From Bacillota bacterium (GTDB lineage: Bacteria; Bacillota; Clostridia; Christensenellales; Pumilibacteraceae), in assembly GCA_009787385.1 (NCBI GenBank), contig WRGC01000017.1:1-35871 (forward strand): DNA of 35,871 nucleotides, given 5' to 3'. This document shows, piece after piece, positions 10,108 through 18,320 of this stretch. The notes under the pieces were generated by a model. It was not told the origin of the DNA. It was given only the letters and a program-made list of their open reading frames with translations, and did not search any database. The position numbers and the translations under genes were made by a program. The first letter of the stretch is position 1; the number at the start of each line of letters is the position of its first letter.

Positions 10108-10174
10108 TCTATCAAAATATACTGTGTACCTACTTCTAACAACTTTTATTAGTATACTCCTATATTTAAAAATT

Positions 10175-10206
10175 GGCAACTAAAAAACATATGTTTTTTA
10201 GTTGCC
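10175..10206 (-). terminator. Terminator of the DUF2130 gene
   Basis: A perfect 32-base palindrome (16-bp arms, GGCAAC at the ends) is followed on the minus strand by AATTTTT. It sits 60 bases past the DUF2130 stop and isolates that gene from the ATP synthase operon. Confidence 0.75.
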
Positions 10207-10265
10207 ATAAAAATTTTATTAAAAATATTTATCTTATATAATTTAAGATTTGGACTAAATTAAAA

Positions 10266-11693
10266 CTATATCCATTCGCTTGGATTGTCACTTGTTGGCA
10301 TATTAGCATGTGCTTGTTGCAATTTTTGTTCCTCTAGAATTTCTTGTACTTTTGGTAGTTTTTTAGTCAATTTTTTTATATCCAAACCTTCTGTTTTTTT
10401 AGAAGCCAATCCTAGATTTTTTGTTGAACTCAATAGTTGTTGTTTTGTTTTTTCTAATGCTTCTATAGACTTGTCAATCTCTGTTATGGCCTTATTAAAT
10501 TGCGTGTCAGCTAGGTTGTAATTGCGATTAAATCCTTCTTTAAATTCATCTAATCTCTTTTCAAGCTCAACCAATTCTATATTTTGATTTTTTATCACCA
10601 TCAACTCTTGCTTTTGATGTGACAAATTTAATGCAACATCCTTTAGCATATTTATTAGAGTAATAAAGTGAACAGGTCTAATTATATACATTTTTTCATA
10701 GTCATAAGACTTGACTATGCCACTGTCATATAGCGGATTATCCTCTTCTAGCATGGTTACTAATACTGCATATTCACATTTTTTGCGTAGTCTATCTTTG
10801 TCTAATTTATCCAAAAATTGTTTGTTAGTTTGCTTTGTGACACTATCTCTATTTTGATTTTTCATTTCAAACATAATAGATAATATCTCAACTTGTTTAG
10901 TAGCATCAGTAAAGTCTCTATATACAAAATCACCTTTTGCACCATCAACTACTTTGTTATCTTTAAAAAATTCTGCATATGGAAATTGTGCTCTATGAAG
11001 ATCAAATTCTAATTGACAATGTTGTTCTAAGTCTTCACCTCTCAATTTTACGCTTAGTTTGGACTTGAAATTTTTTTCTTGCTCTAATTGCTCTGTCTTT
11101 CTTTGCAATTCATATTCTAGTGCTGTTTTTTCTTTTATAAAATCTTGTTTTATTTGTTCAGTTTGTTGTTCTTTTGACTGTGTCAACTTCAAAATTTTTT
11201 CTTGCTCTTGTCTTTCCAATTCTAATTTTAGATTTTGTTGATCTTTTTGGTGTAATTCGTTTATTTGTTCTAGTTTTTCTTTTAGCTTTTCCAATTCTAG
11301 TTGAGTTTTTGCTAATGCTTCTTGCTTTTCATTTTCTTTTTCCAACTCTTTTTCTCTTATTATAGCTTTTTGTTGATTAGCCCAAGTCTCCATTTCTTGC
11401 TGGCGTCTTTTTCTTTCTTCGTCTATCTCTCTTTTCAATCTTTCTATATCTAATTGGGATTTATTAAGTTCTTCAGTTGTAGTTAATCTAGCATTTGCTA
11501 TTGCCAGACTTCTCTCTTGTTCTAGTTGAGTTTTGTATGTAGCCTGCAACTCTTGTTCTCTCAATTTAAGCTCATCATTTTTTTGTTGCAAAGCTCTTTG
11601 TATTGCAAGTTCGGTTTTGTGATCAGTAAGTTGGGATAAAATGTTGTCATCTAATGTAGAGCCACAATGAGGGCATTTAATAATTGTATTCAT
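10266..11693 (-). CDS. DUF2130 family coiled-coil protein with zinc ribbon
   Basis: This 475-residue protein begins with a zinc-ribbon-like CPHCG (Cys7, Cys10). A very long Glu/Lys/Gln-rich coiled coil (about 25-230) follows, then the DUF2130 core: GEDLEQH, GAKGDFVY and EILSIMFEMKNQ. The core has the D...E-x-K spacing of PD-(D/E)XK-like folds, and the family is often described as nuclease-like, but no activity is established. A second coiled region (about 355-430) precedes the end. The last residues, SDNPSEWI, closely match the tail of the broken gene at 2899-3461. It is divergent from the DnaD-like gene and ends at its own terminator, so it is probably a single-gene unit. Confidence 0.8.
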   Translation of the reverse strand: MNTIIKCPHCGSTLDDNILSQLTDHKTELAIQRALQQKNDELKLREQELQATYKTQLEQERSLAIANARLTTTEELNKSQLDIERLKREIDEERKRRQQEMETWANQQKAIIREKELEKENEKQEALAKTQLELEKLKEKLEQINELHQKDQQNLKLELERQEQEKILKLTQSKEQQTEQIKQDFIKEKTALEYELQRKTEQLEQEKNFKSKLSVKLRGEDLEQHCQLEFDLHRAQFPYAEFFKDNKVVDGAKGDFVYRDFTDATKQVEILSIMFEMKNQNRDSVTKQTNKQFLDKLDKDRLRKKCEYAVLVTMLEEDNPLYDSGIVKSYDYEKMYIIRPVHFITLINMLKDVALNLSHQKQELMVIKNQNIELVELEKRLDEFKEGFNRNYNLADTQFNKAITEIDKSIEALEKTKQQLLSSTKNLGLASKKTEGLDIKKLTKKLPKVQEILEEQKLQQAHANMPTSDNPSEWI

Positions 11694-11769
11694 TTTTAAC
11701 CTACTTTTTAGTGATTATTTTTATACAAAAATTTGTACAAAAATACGAAATTTTCAATTCTTTTACTAT

Positions 11770-11798
11770 TTGACTAAAAATAACATTTGTTGTATATT
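11770..11798 (+). promoter_or_regulatory. Possible promoter for the DnaD-like/DnaI pair
   Basis: TTGACT (11770-11775), a 17-base spacer and TATATT (11793-11798) form a sigma-A-type promoter in the divergent intergenic region. It would give a leader of about 120 bases to ATG 11926. Other TATAAT-like boxes exist further down (11804-11809, 11834-11839) without matching -35 boxes. Confidence 0.5.
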
Positions 11799-11925
11799 TA
11801 ATATATAATATATGATTTAATAATAAAAGTCAATATAATCTTTATATTTGTATATCTCAAATATTTGTAAATTGATTATTGTTAAAATTATATATCAATA
11901 TAGAATTAATCATTTATTACAACAT

Positions 11926-13407
11926 ATGTTTGCAAAACTTTCACCACAAAGAGCAATAGATTTAAGAGTTTCTTTAGACATATTGTTTATAGAAGAATAT
12001 ATGCCACATTCCCCTGAGAATTTTCTCAAGGTATACTTATATGGGTTGGCATTGTGTAGTCACAATATAGAACATGACAATAGTTTAGAAAAAATTGCTA
12101 AAAGGCTATCTGTTGATACACAGACAATTTTGTCTGCATACGATTATTGGCAAGAGCAAGGATTGATTAATGTACTTCCTACCGTTCCAATTAGTGTAGA
12201 GTATTTGCCTATTAAGGATAGTAGTACTAATTATCGTAAGAAATTTAACAAAGATAAGTATGCTGACTTCAACAAGCAACTTCAGCATATGTTGCCATCA
12301 AGGCAAATTATGCAAAATGAGTATTTGGAATATTATAGTGCTATTGAAAATTTGCATATGCAGCCTGAGGCAATGTTGAGTATTATTAGTTATTGTGTGA
12401 GACTTAAAGGAATAGAAATAGGTTTTAAGTATATTTTAACAGTAGCAAGAAATTTGGCTAGAGATGGTATACTAACATTTGATGCTGTTAACGAACATCT
12501 AAACGAACTTAAGCTTTATGAAAATGATATTTTACAAATATTTAAAGCATTAAAACTTAAGAGAAGTGTAGATCACGAAGATAAGGCTTTGTATCTTAAA
12601 TGGACAAAGAAGTTTGATTTTAAATTAGATACGATTGTATTTGTTGCAAAAAAACTTAAATCTAAAAAACGGGATAGTGTATATGCTATAGGAATGGACA
12701 AATTAGATATACAACTAACCAAGTACAAGTCTCTTAACAAAATTAGCATTGAAGAGATAGATGATTATGAAATTCATGTTGATGATATGATATCTTTGGC
12801 TAGAGAGATATATCACAACTTGGGGCAATTTCATGACAATCTTGGATATTTTGTAGAGAATTATATTCCGCAATGGTTGGATTTAGGATTTGATAGGGAT
12901 AGTTTGCTTCAAATTGCAAGCTATTGTTTTAAAAAAAATTTAAAAACTATAGACAATTTGGATCAAACGATACGACAGTTTTATAAGTTGGGACTTGTTA
13001 ATACCAATAATATAGCCAACTACATGCAAGGTATCACACAAACAGATAATGAAATAAAGATGGTACTAGAGCAAGCGGGGCAAGACCGTATTGTAAATGC
13101 TAGAGATAGGGTATTTTATAGGACATGGACGATTAATTGGCTTTTACCAATTGAAGTTGTAATTTATGCTGCATCATTAGCTAAGTCTACTGCCAATCCT
13201 ATGCCATATATCAACGCAATTTTGGCAGATTGGAAAAATAAGGGAATAACTACAGTAGAATCTGCCAAGGAAATTGCAAAGAAAACTCAAAATAAGTCAA
13301 TAAAAAAACCATTAGAACAAGCTATACAAAATTCACAACCTACTACTCTTCTTACATCACAACAATTAAATGCATTGTTTGATAGTTTGAATGCTGATGA
13401 GATGTGA
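11926..13407 (+). CDS. DnaD/DnaB-like replication initiation protein with repeated DnaD domains
   Basis: This is a predicted primosomal protein that helps load the replicative helicase, supported by the DnaI gene 21 bases downstream. The N-terminal part (SLEKIAKRLSV...AYDYWQEQGLI) looks like a winged helix. The C-terminal block WTINWLLPIEVVIYAA...YINAILADWKNKGITT is a clear DnaD C-terminal (DDBH2) motif. A related block begins at YLKWTKKFDFKLDTIV, and two more helical blocks (LSIISYCVRLKG, LLQIASYCFKKN) alternate with them, so the domain seems to be repeated. ATG 11926 is preferred because the alternative TTG 11848 adds 26 residues unlike the family; neither has a clear ribosome binding site. 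The product from ATG 11926 is 493 residues. Confidence 0.8.
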   Translation: MFAKLSPQRAIDLRVSLDILFIEEYMPHSPENFLKVYLYGLALCSHNIEHDNSLEKIAKRLSVDTQTILSAYDYWQEQGLINVLPTVPISVEYLPIKDSSTNYRKKFNKDKYADFNKQLQHMLPSRQIMQNEYLEYYSAIENLHMQPEAMLSIISYCVRLKGIEIGFKYILTVARNLARDGILTFDAVNEHLNELKLYENDILQIFKALKLKRSVDHEDKALYLKWTKKFDFKLDTIVFVAKKLKSKKRDSVYAIGMDKLDIQLTKYKSLNKISIEEIDDYEIHVDDMISLAREIYHNLGQFHDNLGYFVENYIPQWLDLGFDRDSLLQIASYCFKKNLKTIDNLDQTIRQFYKLGLVNTNNIANYMQGITQTDNEIKMVLEQAGQDRIVNARDRVFYRTWTINWLLPIEVVIYAASLAKSTANPMPYINAILADWKNKGITTVESAKEIAKKTQNKSIKKPLEQAIQNSQPTTLLTSQQLNALFDSLNADEM

Positions 13408-13428
13408 TGAGATAATTTTATATAATTA

Positions 13429-14313
13429 ATGAACGATTATAAGCAAATAATAAAAGATAAGATTGCAAAAAAAAATCAACAATTGGCAATAGCACGAAAT
13501 TTGTACCAAAGTTTGTTGGAAAATCCACAATTTTATCAAAATGAATTAGAATTAAGAAAAGCAATATTGAATGGTGATACTGAAAATATCACTAAATTTG
13601 ATATATTAAAAACTCAAATTTTAAATAATTTAGATATAGAATCTAAATTATTAAATCCAATAGTTGATTGTACATTGTGTGATGATACAGGATTTCATAA
13701 TGGTATGATTTGTCAGTGTATAAAGCTAATTTCTGCTAACAAATTTTGGTCACAACATAGTTATCTCAAAAGCTGTACTTTTGATAAACTAAAGCTAGAA
13801 TTTTATAGCAATCCTGAGATTATTAAAACATTAATAGAAAGACTTTTAGGATTTTGTCAAAAGTTTCCTAATACTAGATATAGTAGTTTAGTATTATCAG
13901 GAAATACAGGTACAGGAAAAACATATTTGTCAGCGTGTATAGCCAATAGATTGATAGAACAAAGTGCTAGTGTTGTATATGTAAGTGCTATGCAATTTGT
14001 ACAATCTATGACCAAATATCATACTACATTTGATGATACACAAGACCAATACTTCACTCCATTTGTGGATTGTGATATGTTAATTATAGATGATTTAGGT
14101 ACTGAAAGTATGTTTAAAAACATAACTTTAGAGTATTTATATTTGGTAATTAGTCAAAGATTGTCTAATAAAAAACATATTTTAATTACTACTAACTTAG
14201 ATAAATCTGGAATAGAATATAGGTATGGTATGCGTATAGCAAGTAGACTGTATGATAGCTCTCTTTGTTTTGCATTTCATTTTGATGGTAAAGACAATAG
14301 AATAATAAACTAA
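13429..14313 (+). CDS. dnaI: DnaI/DnaC-type helicase loader
   Basis: This 294-residue AAA+ ATPase loads the replicative helicase onto DNA. It has a Cys cluster (Cys81, Cys84, Cys95, Cys97; CTLCDDTG...CQC) typical of the DnaI zinc domain, Walker A GNTGTGKT (158-165), Walker B MLIIDDLG (about 217-224), sensor-1 ITTN and a sensor Arg segment GMRIASRLYD. It lies 21 bases after the DnaD-like gene and is very likely co-transcribed. The start has no Shine-Dalgarno sequence. A strong terminator follows. Confidence 0.92.
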   Translation: MNDYKQIIKDKIAKKNQQLAIARNLYQSLLENPQFYQNELELRKAILNGDTENITKFDILKTQILNNLDIESKLLNPIVDCTLCDDTGFHNGMICQCIKLISANKFWSQHSYLKSCTFDKLKLEFYSNPEIIKTLIERLLGFCQKFPNTRYSSLVLSGNTGTGKTYLSACIANRLIEQSASVVYVSAMQFVQSMTKYHTTFDDTQDQYFTPFVDCDMLIIDDLGTESMFKNITLEYLYLVISQRLSNKKHILITTNLDKSGIEYRYGMRIASRLYDSSLCFAFHFDGKDNRIIN

Positions 14314-14355
14314 CTAATATTTAATATATTAAAGAAATATAAGTTATAAAAATAT

Positions 14356-14390
14356 AAAAACAACACATCGTGTAATAATGTGTTGTTTTT
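14356..14390. terminator. Bidirectional terminator between dnaI and dacF
   Basis: A 13-bp stem (14356-14368 with 14378-14390) has a 9-base loop, AAAAA on the left and TTTTT on the right. It can stop the plus-strand dnaI transcript and the minus-strand dacF transcript, which converge here. Confidence 0.85.
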
Positions 14391-14415
14391 CAGTATGTCA
14401 ATTACAAATTAAAGA

Positions 14416-15591
14416 TTACCATTTTTCAGCAATTTGTTGTAAAATATCCACAAATTGAACTTCATCTATATTTATTGTTGCAACCATGTCTATTTGTTTT
14501 AGATGTTTTCCATCTTTGCTAAGTGTAAGTGTACCAACTATTTCTCCTTTTAGTATAGGAGCTTTGTCTTTATTGATTGTTATGTTATGGTCAATTTTAG
14601 GTTTTATTGTCTTTTGTGAAAAATAAAAATAATCATCTTTAGGAGCTATTGCTAAAATAGGGTTTCTTGCTCTCTGTACTACAAATTCTTGAAGTGGAAT
14701 ATCTTTGAAAACAAATTGCCTAGTTTCATAATTACCAAATCCATGATTTAGTAAATTAGAGATTTCAAAGTTTCTAACTTTGCTATCATTTTCACCTATA
14801 ACTACAGCTATTAGTCTTGTATTTCCTCGTTTGGCGGTAGCTGCAAGGCAATATCTTGCTTCTTGAGTAAATCCTGTCTTTCCTCCATCACAACCTTTAT
14901 AAGCGTTTATGAGTTTGTTTGTGTTGGTAAGTGTAGTAGTCCTACCACTATTGTGTGCAAAGTCAAATGTCCATACACTAGCATAGTCAAAGAATAATTG
15001 GTGTCTCAACAAAGCTCTCATCATAATACTTACATCTTTAGCTGTACTATATCCATTTGGTGCTGGCAATCCTGTACAATTCACGAAATTTGAGTTTTCC
15101 ATTCCCAAAGCTTTCGCTTTATCATTCATTCTAAGGACAAACCCATCTACAGTTCCTGCAATATGTTCTGCCATCGCTACGCAAGAATCATTGGCTGAGG
15201 CTACTACAATACTCTTAATAAGTTCCCCTGCCTTATATGTTGTGTTTGCATCTAAAAAAGCTTGACTACCACCCATACTAGATGCATTTTCGCTAATTGG
15301 AATTTCTGTATTTGGCGATAGTACTCCTGCTTCTATATTTTCCATAATCAACAACAAGGTCATAATTTTAACCATGCTAGCAATTGGATACTTGTCATTT
15401 ACATTTTTTTCAAATACTACAGTCCCTGTATCAAAGTCTATAAGAGTAGCCGCTTTAGCATTTTTTGACAAAGCTTCTTCTGTTATTGGTGCTGCTACTA
15501 ACGCAAAGCTCTGAGATAAACTAATAGCTAAGATACTTAAGATTAGTAATGATGATATTATTCCTGCAAATACAACTTTTATTTTTTTCAT
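14416..15591 (-). CDS. D-alanyl-D-alanine carboxypeptidase (DacF/PBP5 type)
   Basis: This 391-residue exported serine peptidase trims the terminal D-Ala from peptidoglycan stem peptides. An N-terminal signal segment (Lys-rich start, hydrophobic core about 7-30, then FALVAAP) is present. The three active-site motifs are SMVK (Ser72, Lys75), SAN (132-134) and KTG (238-240). The C-terminal part from about 290 is a beta-rich PBP5_C-type domain. No second membrane anchor is obvious. Start ATG 15591 has AGGAG at good spacing. The gene appears to be transcribed alone and ends at the shared terminator 14356-14390. A cell wall is therefore expected. Confidence 0.92.
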   Translation of the reverse strand: MKKIKVVFAGIISSLLILSILAISLSQSFALVAAPITEEALSKNAKAATLIDFDTGTVVFEKNVNDKYPIASMVKIMTLLLIMENIEAGVLSPNTEIPISENASSMGGSQAFLDANTTYKAGELIKSIVVASANDSCVAMAEHIAGTVDGFVLRMNDKAKALGMENSNFVNCTGLPAPNGYSTAKDVSIMMRALLRHQLFFDYASVWTFDFAHNSGRTTTLTNTNKLINAYKGCDGGKTGFTQEARYCLAATAKRGNTRLIAVVIGENDSKVRNFEISNLLNHGFGNYETRQFVFKDIPLQEFVVQRARNPILAIAPKDDYFYFSQKTIKPKIDHNITINKDKAPILKGEIVGTLTLSKDGKHLKQIDMVATINIDEVQFVDILQQIAEKW

Positions 15592-15650
15592 GGAAGACTC
15601 CTAAATATATAAAAAGTATTTGTCTTAATAATAGTTTTTATACTAAAGCA

Positions 15651-15692
15651 AAATAAAAGACATACTCAATTTGTATGGTATGTCTTTTATTT
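15651..15692 (-). terminator. Terminator after secG
   Basis: A 15-bp stem (15651-15665 with 15678-15692) encloses a 12-base loop and has an A/T-rich base, giving a T-run on both strands. It follows the secG stop by a few bases and should end the rpsF-ssb-rpsR-secG transcript. Confidence 0.75.
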
Positions 15693-15700
15693 TATATTAT

Positions 15701-16021
15701 CTATTGTCCTATATATCCAGAATAAATTTGTATACTGACAAAAAATGCTACGGACATTACAAATATTGCACTTGACAAAACAATAGTTAGTCGTCTAAGT
15801 GTACCTTGTAATGTTTTTTGTTTGTGTTTAGAAAAATAAGTATCTGTTTCACCACTCAATGCTCCCATTCCACCTTCATTTGATGGTTGCATAAGTATAC
15901 AAAAGATCATTACAACAGAAGCTAAGACCATAGCAATTATTAATATTATCCTAATAATAGGAAAACTACTCACTACCCATTCAGGTGTAGTACCTGATGC
16001 TATAAAATTTGGTATTCCCAT
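15701..16021 (-). CDS. secG: Protein translocase subunit SecG
   Basis: This 106-residue membrane protein has two spans (about 24-43 and 80-100) and the SecG signature between them: ILMQPSNEGGMGALSG followed by TYFSKHKQKTLQGTLRRLT. SecG assists SecYEG in protein export. It has a longer N-terminus than many homologues. AGGGGA precedes ATG 16021. It lies 30 bases downstream of rpsR and is probably part of the ribosomal protein operon. Confidence 0.9.
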   Translation of the reverse strand: MGIPNFIASGTTPEWVVSSFPIIRIILIIAMVLASVVMIFCILMQPSNEGGMGALSGETDTYFSKHKQKTLQGTLRRLTIVLSSAIFVMSVAFFVSIQIYSGYIGQ

Positions 16022-16051
16022 TTTGTTAATATTTCCCCTTTATTAGAATAT

Positions 16052-16348
16052 TTACTCTGCTTTGAATGGCAATAATGCCATTATTCTAGCCCTTTTTATT
16101 GCTACTGTCAACTCTCTTTGATGTTTTGCACAAGTTCCACTAGTACGACGAGGATGAATTTTGCCTTTCTCTGTAAGATATTTTTTTAGCTTCATTATAT
16201 CCTTATAATCTATATCATTAGATACCATAGATTTATCAGCGCAATAAAGACAAACTTTGCGTTTTTGTGGTCTTTTTACTAATTTTTTATTTTTGTCATC
16301 CAAATTTTTGTCATTTGGATTATTTCTAGATGATTTATTCTTATCCAA
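16052..16348 (-). CDS. rpsR: 30S ribosomal protein S18
   Basis: This 98-residue protein is S18, with a Lys/Asn-rich N-terminal extension of about 25 residues. The conserved core runs KVCLYCADK...[13 protein letters not shown]...[18 protein letters not shown], including the four-ligand Cys/His pattern of the zinc-binding type. The start is TTG 16348, supported by AAGGAG 5 bases upstream. It is placed between ssb and secG, as usual for Bacillota apart from secG. Confidence 0.96.
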   Translation of the reverse strand: MDKNKSSRNNPNDKNLDDKNKKLVKRPQKRKVCLYCADKSMVSNDIDYKDIMKLKKYLTEKGKIHPRRTSGTCAKHQRELTVAIKRARIMALLPFKAE

Positions 16349-16370
16349 GATTGCTCCTTATTAACACCAA

Positions 16371-16787
16371 CTAAAACGGAAGATTATCATCATCGTTTTG
16401 TTGCATGCTATCTACTCTTTGTCTATTATTGTTGCTAGTAGAAATATTTCTAGGTTCATACCCTTCTGCTTGTTGACTACGAGGTGTCAAGAACTCTACT
16501 TCATCAGCTTGTACATCTACAAAAACACGCCTAACACCATCTTTGTCTAATTCTCTAATTTCCACTCTACCTGATACAGCAACTTTGTTTCCCTTGACTA
16601 GATATTTTGCACAATTTTCTGCTAGACCTCTCCAAGTCACAATAGTGAAGAAGTTAGCTTGACTTTTTTCACTTCCAAACTGATTATTTACAGCTATGCC
16701 AAAACGGCAAACACTTACACCTTCATTACCAACTACAGAAATCTCAGGGTCTCTAGTTAAATTGCCAACTAAAATTATTTTATTCAT
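16371..16787 (-). CDS. ssb: Single-stranded DNA-binding protein
   Basis: This 138-residue protein has an N-terminal OB fold (MNKIILVGNLTRDPE, then FFTIVTWRGLAENCAKYL) and a flexible Gln/Asn-rich linker. It ends in the acidic SSB tail DDDNLPF, which recruits repair and replication proteins. ATG 16787 is chosen over an in-frame TTG 4 codons upstream because the family starts at MNKIILVG and GGAG lies 6 bases before it. It lies between rpsF and rpsR. Confidence 0.96.
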   Translation of the reverse strand: MNKIILVGNLTRDPEISVVGNEGVSVCRFGIAVNNQFGSEKSQANFFTIVTWRGLAENCAKYLVKGNKVAVSGRVEIRELDKDGVRRVFVDVQADEVEFLTPRSQQAEGYEPRNISTSNNNRQRVDSMQQNDDDNLPF

Positions 16788-16811
16788 ATTATTCTCCAAA
16801 ATCTAAAGCTA

Positions 16812-17291
16812 TTATGCTTTGTCTATTGTATTCTCAATTTCTAATTGCATTTCTTGCCCTGCTACTTCTTCAGTAGTAGGTTGCACAAATGATGCATCTT
16901 GAATTGTATTATCTTCTTCTTTTTTGGTAATTGCATTATTTTCTACAATTTTTCGTTTTGGTATAGGTTCTCCTAGTCCATTTCGATTGATTATCATAAA
17001 GCGTACTACTTCATCTGATATCAACATAACTCTTTCAAGTTCCTTTGGTATGCTAGCAACACCCGTAAAGTATATCAAGACATAAAATCCATCTATTTTG
17101 TAATCTATTGGATAACTAAATCTACGATTACCCCACTTATCTACCAAATCTATTGTGCCGCCCGCTTTTTCTATAAGTTTTTCAAACTTAGCAATAGACT
17201 TTTCTCTAGTAGCCTCAGTTGTACCAGATTTTATAATAAACAAAATCTCATACTTGTTTTTAACTACATCAGTAGCAATTTTATTTTTCAA
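16812..17291 (-). CDS. rpsF: 30S ribosomal protein S6 with acidic tail
   Basis: This 159-residue protein holds the S6 fold from about residue 13 (NKYEILFIIKSG) to about 110 (RFMIINRNG). WGNRRFSYPIDYKIDGFYVL is the conserved centre. A Glu/Thr-rich tail of about 45 residues follows. The start is TTG 17291, set by the very strong AAGGAGG 5 bases upstream, and it adds about a dozen residues before the usual start. It is first in the rpsF-ssb-rpsR-secG operon, with a clear promoter about 115 bases upstream. Confidence 0.95.
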   Translation of the reverse strand: MKNKIATDVVKNKYEILFIIKSGTTEATREKSIAKFEKLIEKAGGTIDLVDKWGNRRFSYPIDYKIDGFYVLIYFTGVASIPKELERVMLISDEVVRFMIINRNGLGEPIPKRKIVENNAITKKEEDNTIQDASFVQPTTEEVAGQEMQLEIENTIDKA

Positions 17292-17405
17292 AAAAACCTC
17301 CTTATGGTCTTTAGGCTTATCTAATTAGTTGAAATAAGCAAGGAGAGTGCAAATATTGCACTACTCTACAATCCTAAATTTTGGACTGTAAATTAACTTA
17401 GAAAG

Positions 17406-17434
17406 AGTATAACATATATGTAAAGTTTATACAA
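17406..17434 (-). promoter_or_regulatory. Sigma-A-type promoter of the rpsF operon
   Basis: On the minus strand TTGTAT (17434-17429), a 17-base spacer and TATACT (17411-17406) form a good promoter. The leader of about 108 bases holds a hairpin around GTGCAA/TTGCAC (about 17348-17364) and another short one (GCTTAT/ATAAGC). It ends at the AAGGAGG of rpsF. Confidence 0.7.
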
Positions 17435-17516
17435 GCGAATTAAGCATTTTTTGCAAAAATAGTTATTGGCATTATTTCGTCATACCACATATTATTGAAA
17501 TGATAGAGTTGTATTA

Positions 17517-18320
17517 TTAAATTATGTTTTCCAACTTTTTAATTGCCCATCTAGCCAATTCTCCATACATATAATCATTGGTTAATTGTTGTAGTTTTGG
17601 TATTGCTTCTAAATTTCCAGTATGTGCTGAATATACAATTGAATTGGCTTTTAGATATTTTGTTCTGGCATAGTTTGCGCCAATTAACTCTTTGAATGGT
17701 TTAATAGTATGAATAGAATTATATAATGCAGTTTGTACTAATTGCGGTGCATCTATTTTACATATATTGATATTGTGTGGGCAAACTTCTTGACATATGT
17801 TGCAACCCAGAAATTTTTTTCCCATCAATTCAGCAATATATAAAGGCATTGGGTCGCCACATTGATAGCTTCTCAAACATTTTTTAGGATAAAATTCTCC
17901 ATTGTATCCTAATGCTTTAGTTGGACATACTTCTACGCATTTTCCACAATCAACACATTTATCTATACTTGTCACATATCTATCTGTTGCTTGTGCTAAA
18001 ATATCAAAATCATCTGTTTCTATTGCAGCCAACACTATATAGCTACCACAGTCATCACGCATAGCCATTTGATTGATACCTAAAATAGTTGTTAAACCAC
18101 TTTTAAAACTCAAGTCACGCAAAGATATATTGTTTACAATTTGTGCAATTACTCCCTTTTCTCTCAAGTTTTGTTGAATTTTTTTGCAAGCTTTGTACAT
18201 ATCTTGCGTAGCCAAATAGTATGCATCTAATCCACAATCATTATAAGGTTGATATGGATAACCTAGAACTATATAGGAGTAGTTGGGTTTAGTTGTATGT
18301 CTTATTATTTTTTGATACAT
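17517..18320 (-). CDS. QueG-like double 4Fe-4S protein, shortened
   Basis: This 267-residue protein has two 4Fe-4S motifs: CVDCGKCVEVCP (122-132) and CNICQEVCP (173-180), with Cys154 as the probable further ligand. The layout and the C-terminal HEAT-like segment (IPKLQQL...ELARWAIKKLE) match epoxyqueuosine reductase (QueG), which completes queuosine in tRNA using cobalamin. It is about 100 residues shorter than QueG, mainly at the N-terminus. At the place of the catalytic Asp (usual vDt.P..ER) it reads VNNISLRDLS. It may be a paralogue with another redox role. The start overlaps the end of tilS by 16 bases. Confidence 0.65.
   Translation of the reverse strand: MYQKIIRHTTKPNYSYIVLGYPYQPYNDCGLDAYYLATQDMYKACKKIQQNLREKGVIAQIVNNISLRDLSFKSGLTTILGINQMAMRDDCGSYIVLAAIETDDFDILAQATDRYVTSIDKCVDCGKCVEVCPTKALGYNGEFYPKKCLRSYQCGDPMPLYIAELMGKKFLGCNICQEVCPHNINICKIDAPQLVQTALYNSIHTIKPFKELIGANYARTKYLKANSIVYSAHTGNLEAIPKLQQLTNDYMYGELARWAIKKLENII

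Noticed and set aside
11848-11925. TTG start giving a longer DnaD-like protein
   Set aside because: The added 26 residues are unlike the family and lack a ribosome binding site; ATG 11926 was preferred.
17292-17400. S6:S18 autoregulatory leader ahead of rpsF
   Set aside because: The leader has hairpins in the right place, but I find no CCG-type bulge expected for that motif, so only hairpins are reported.
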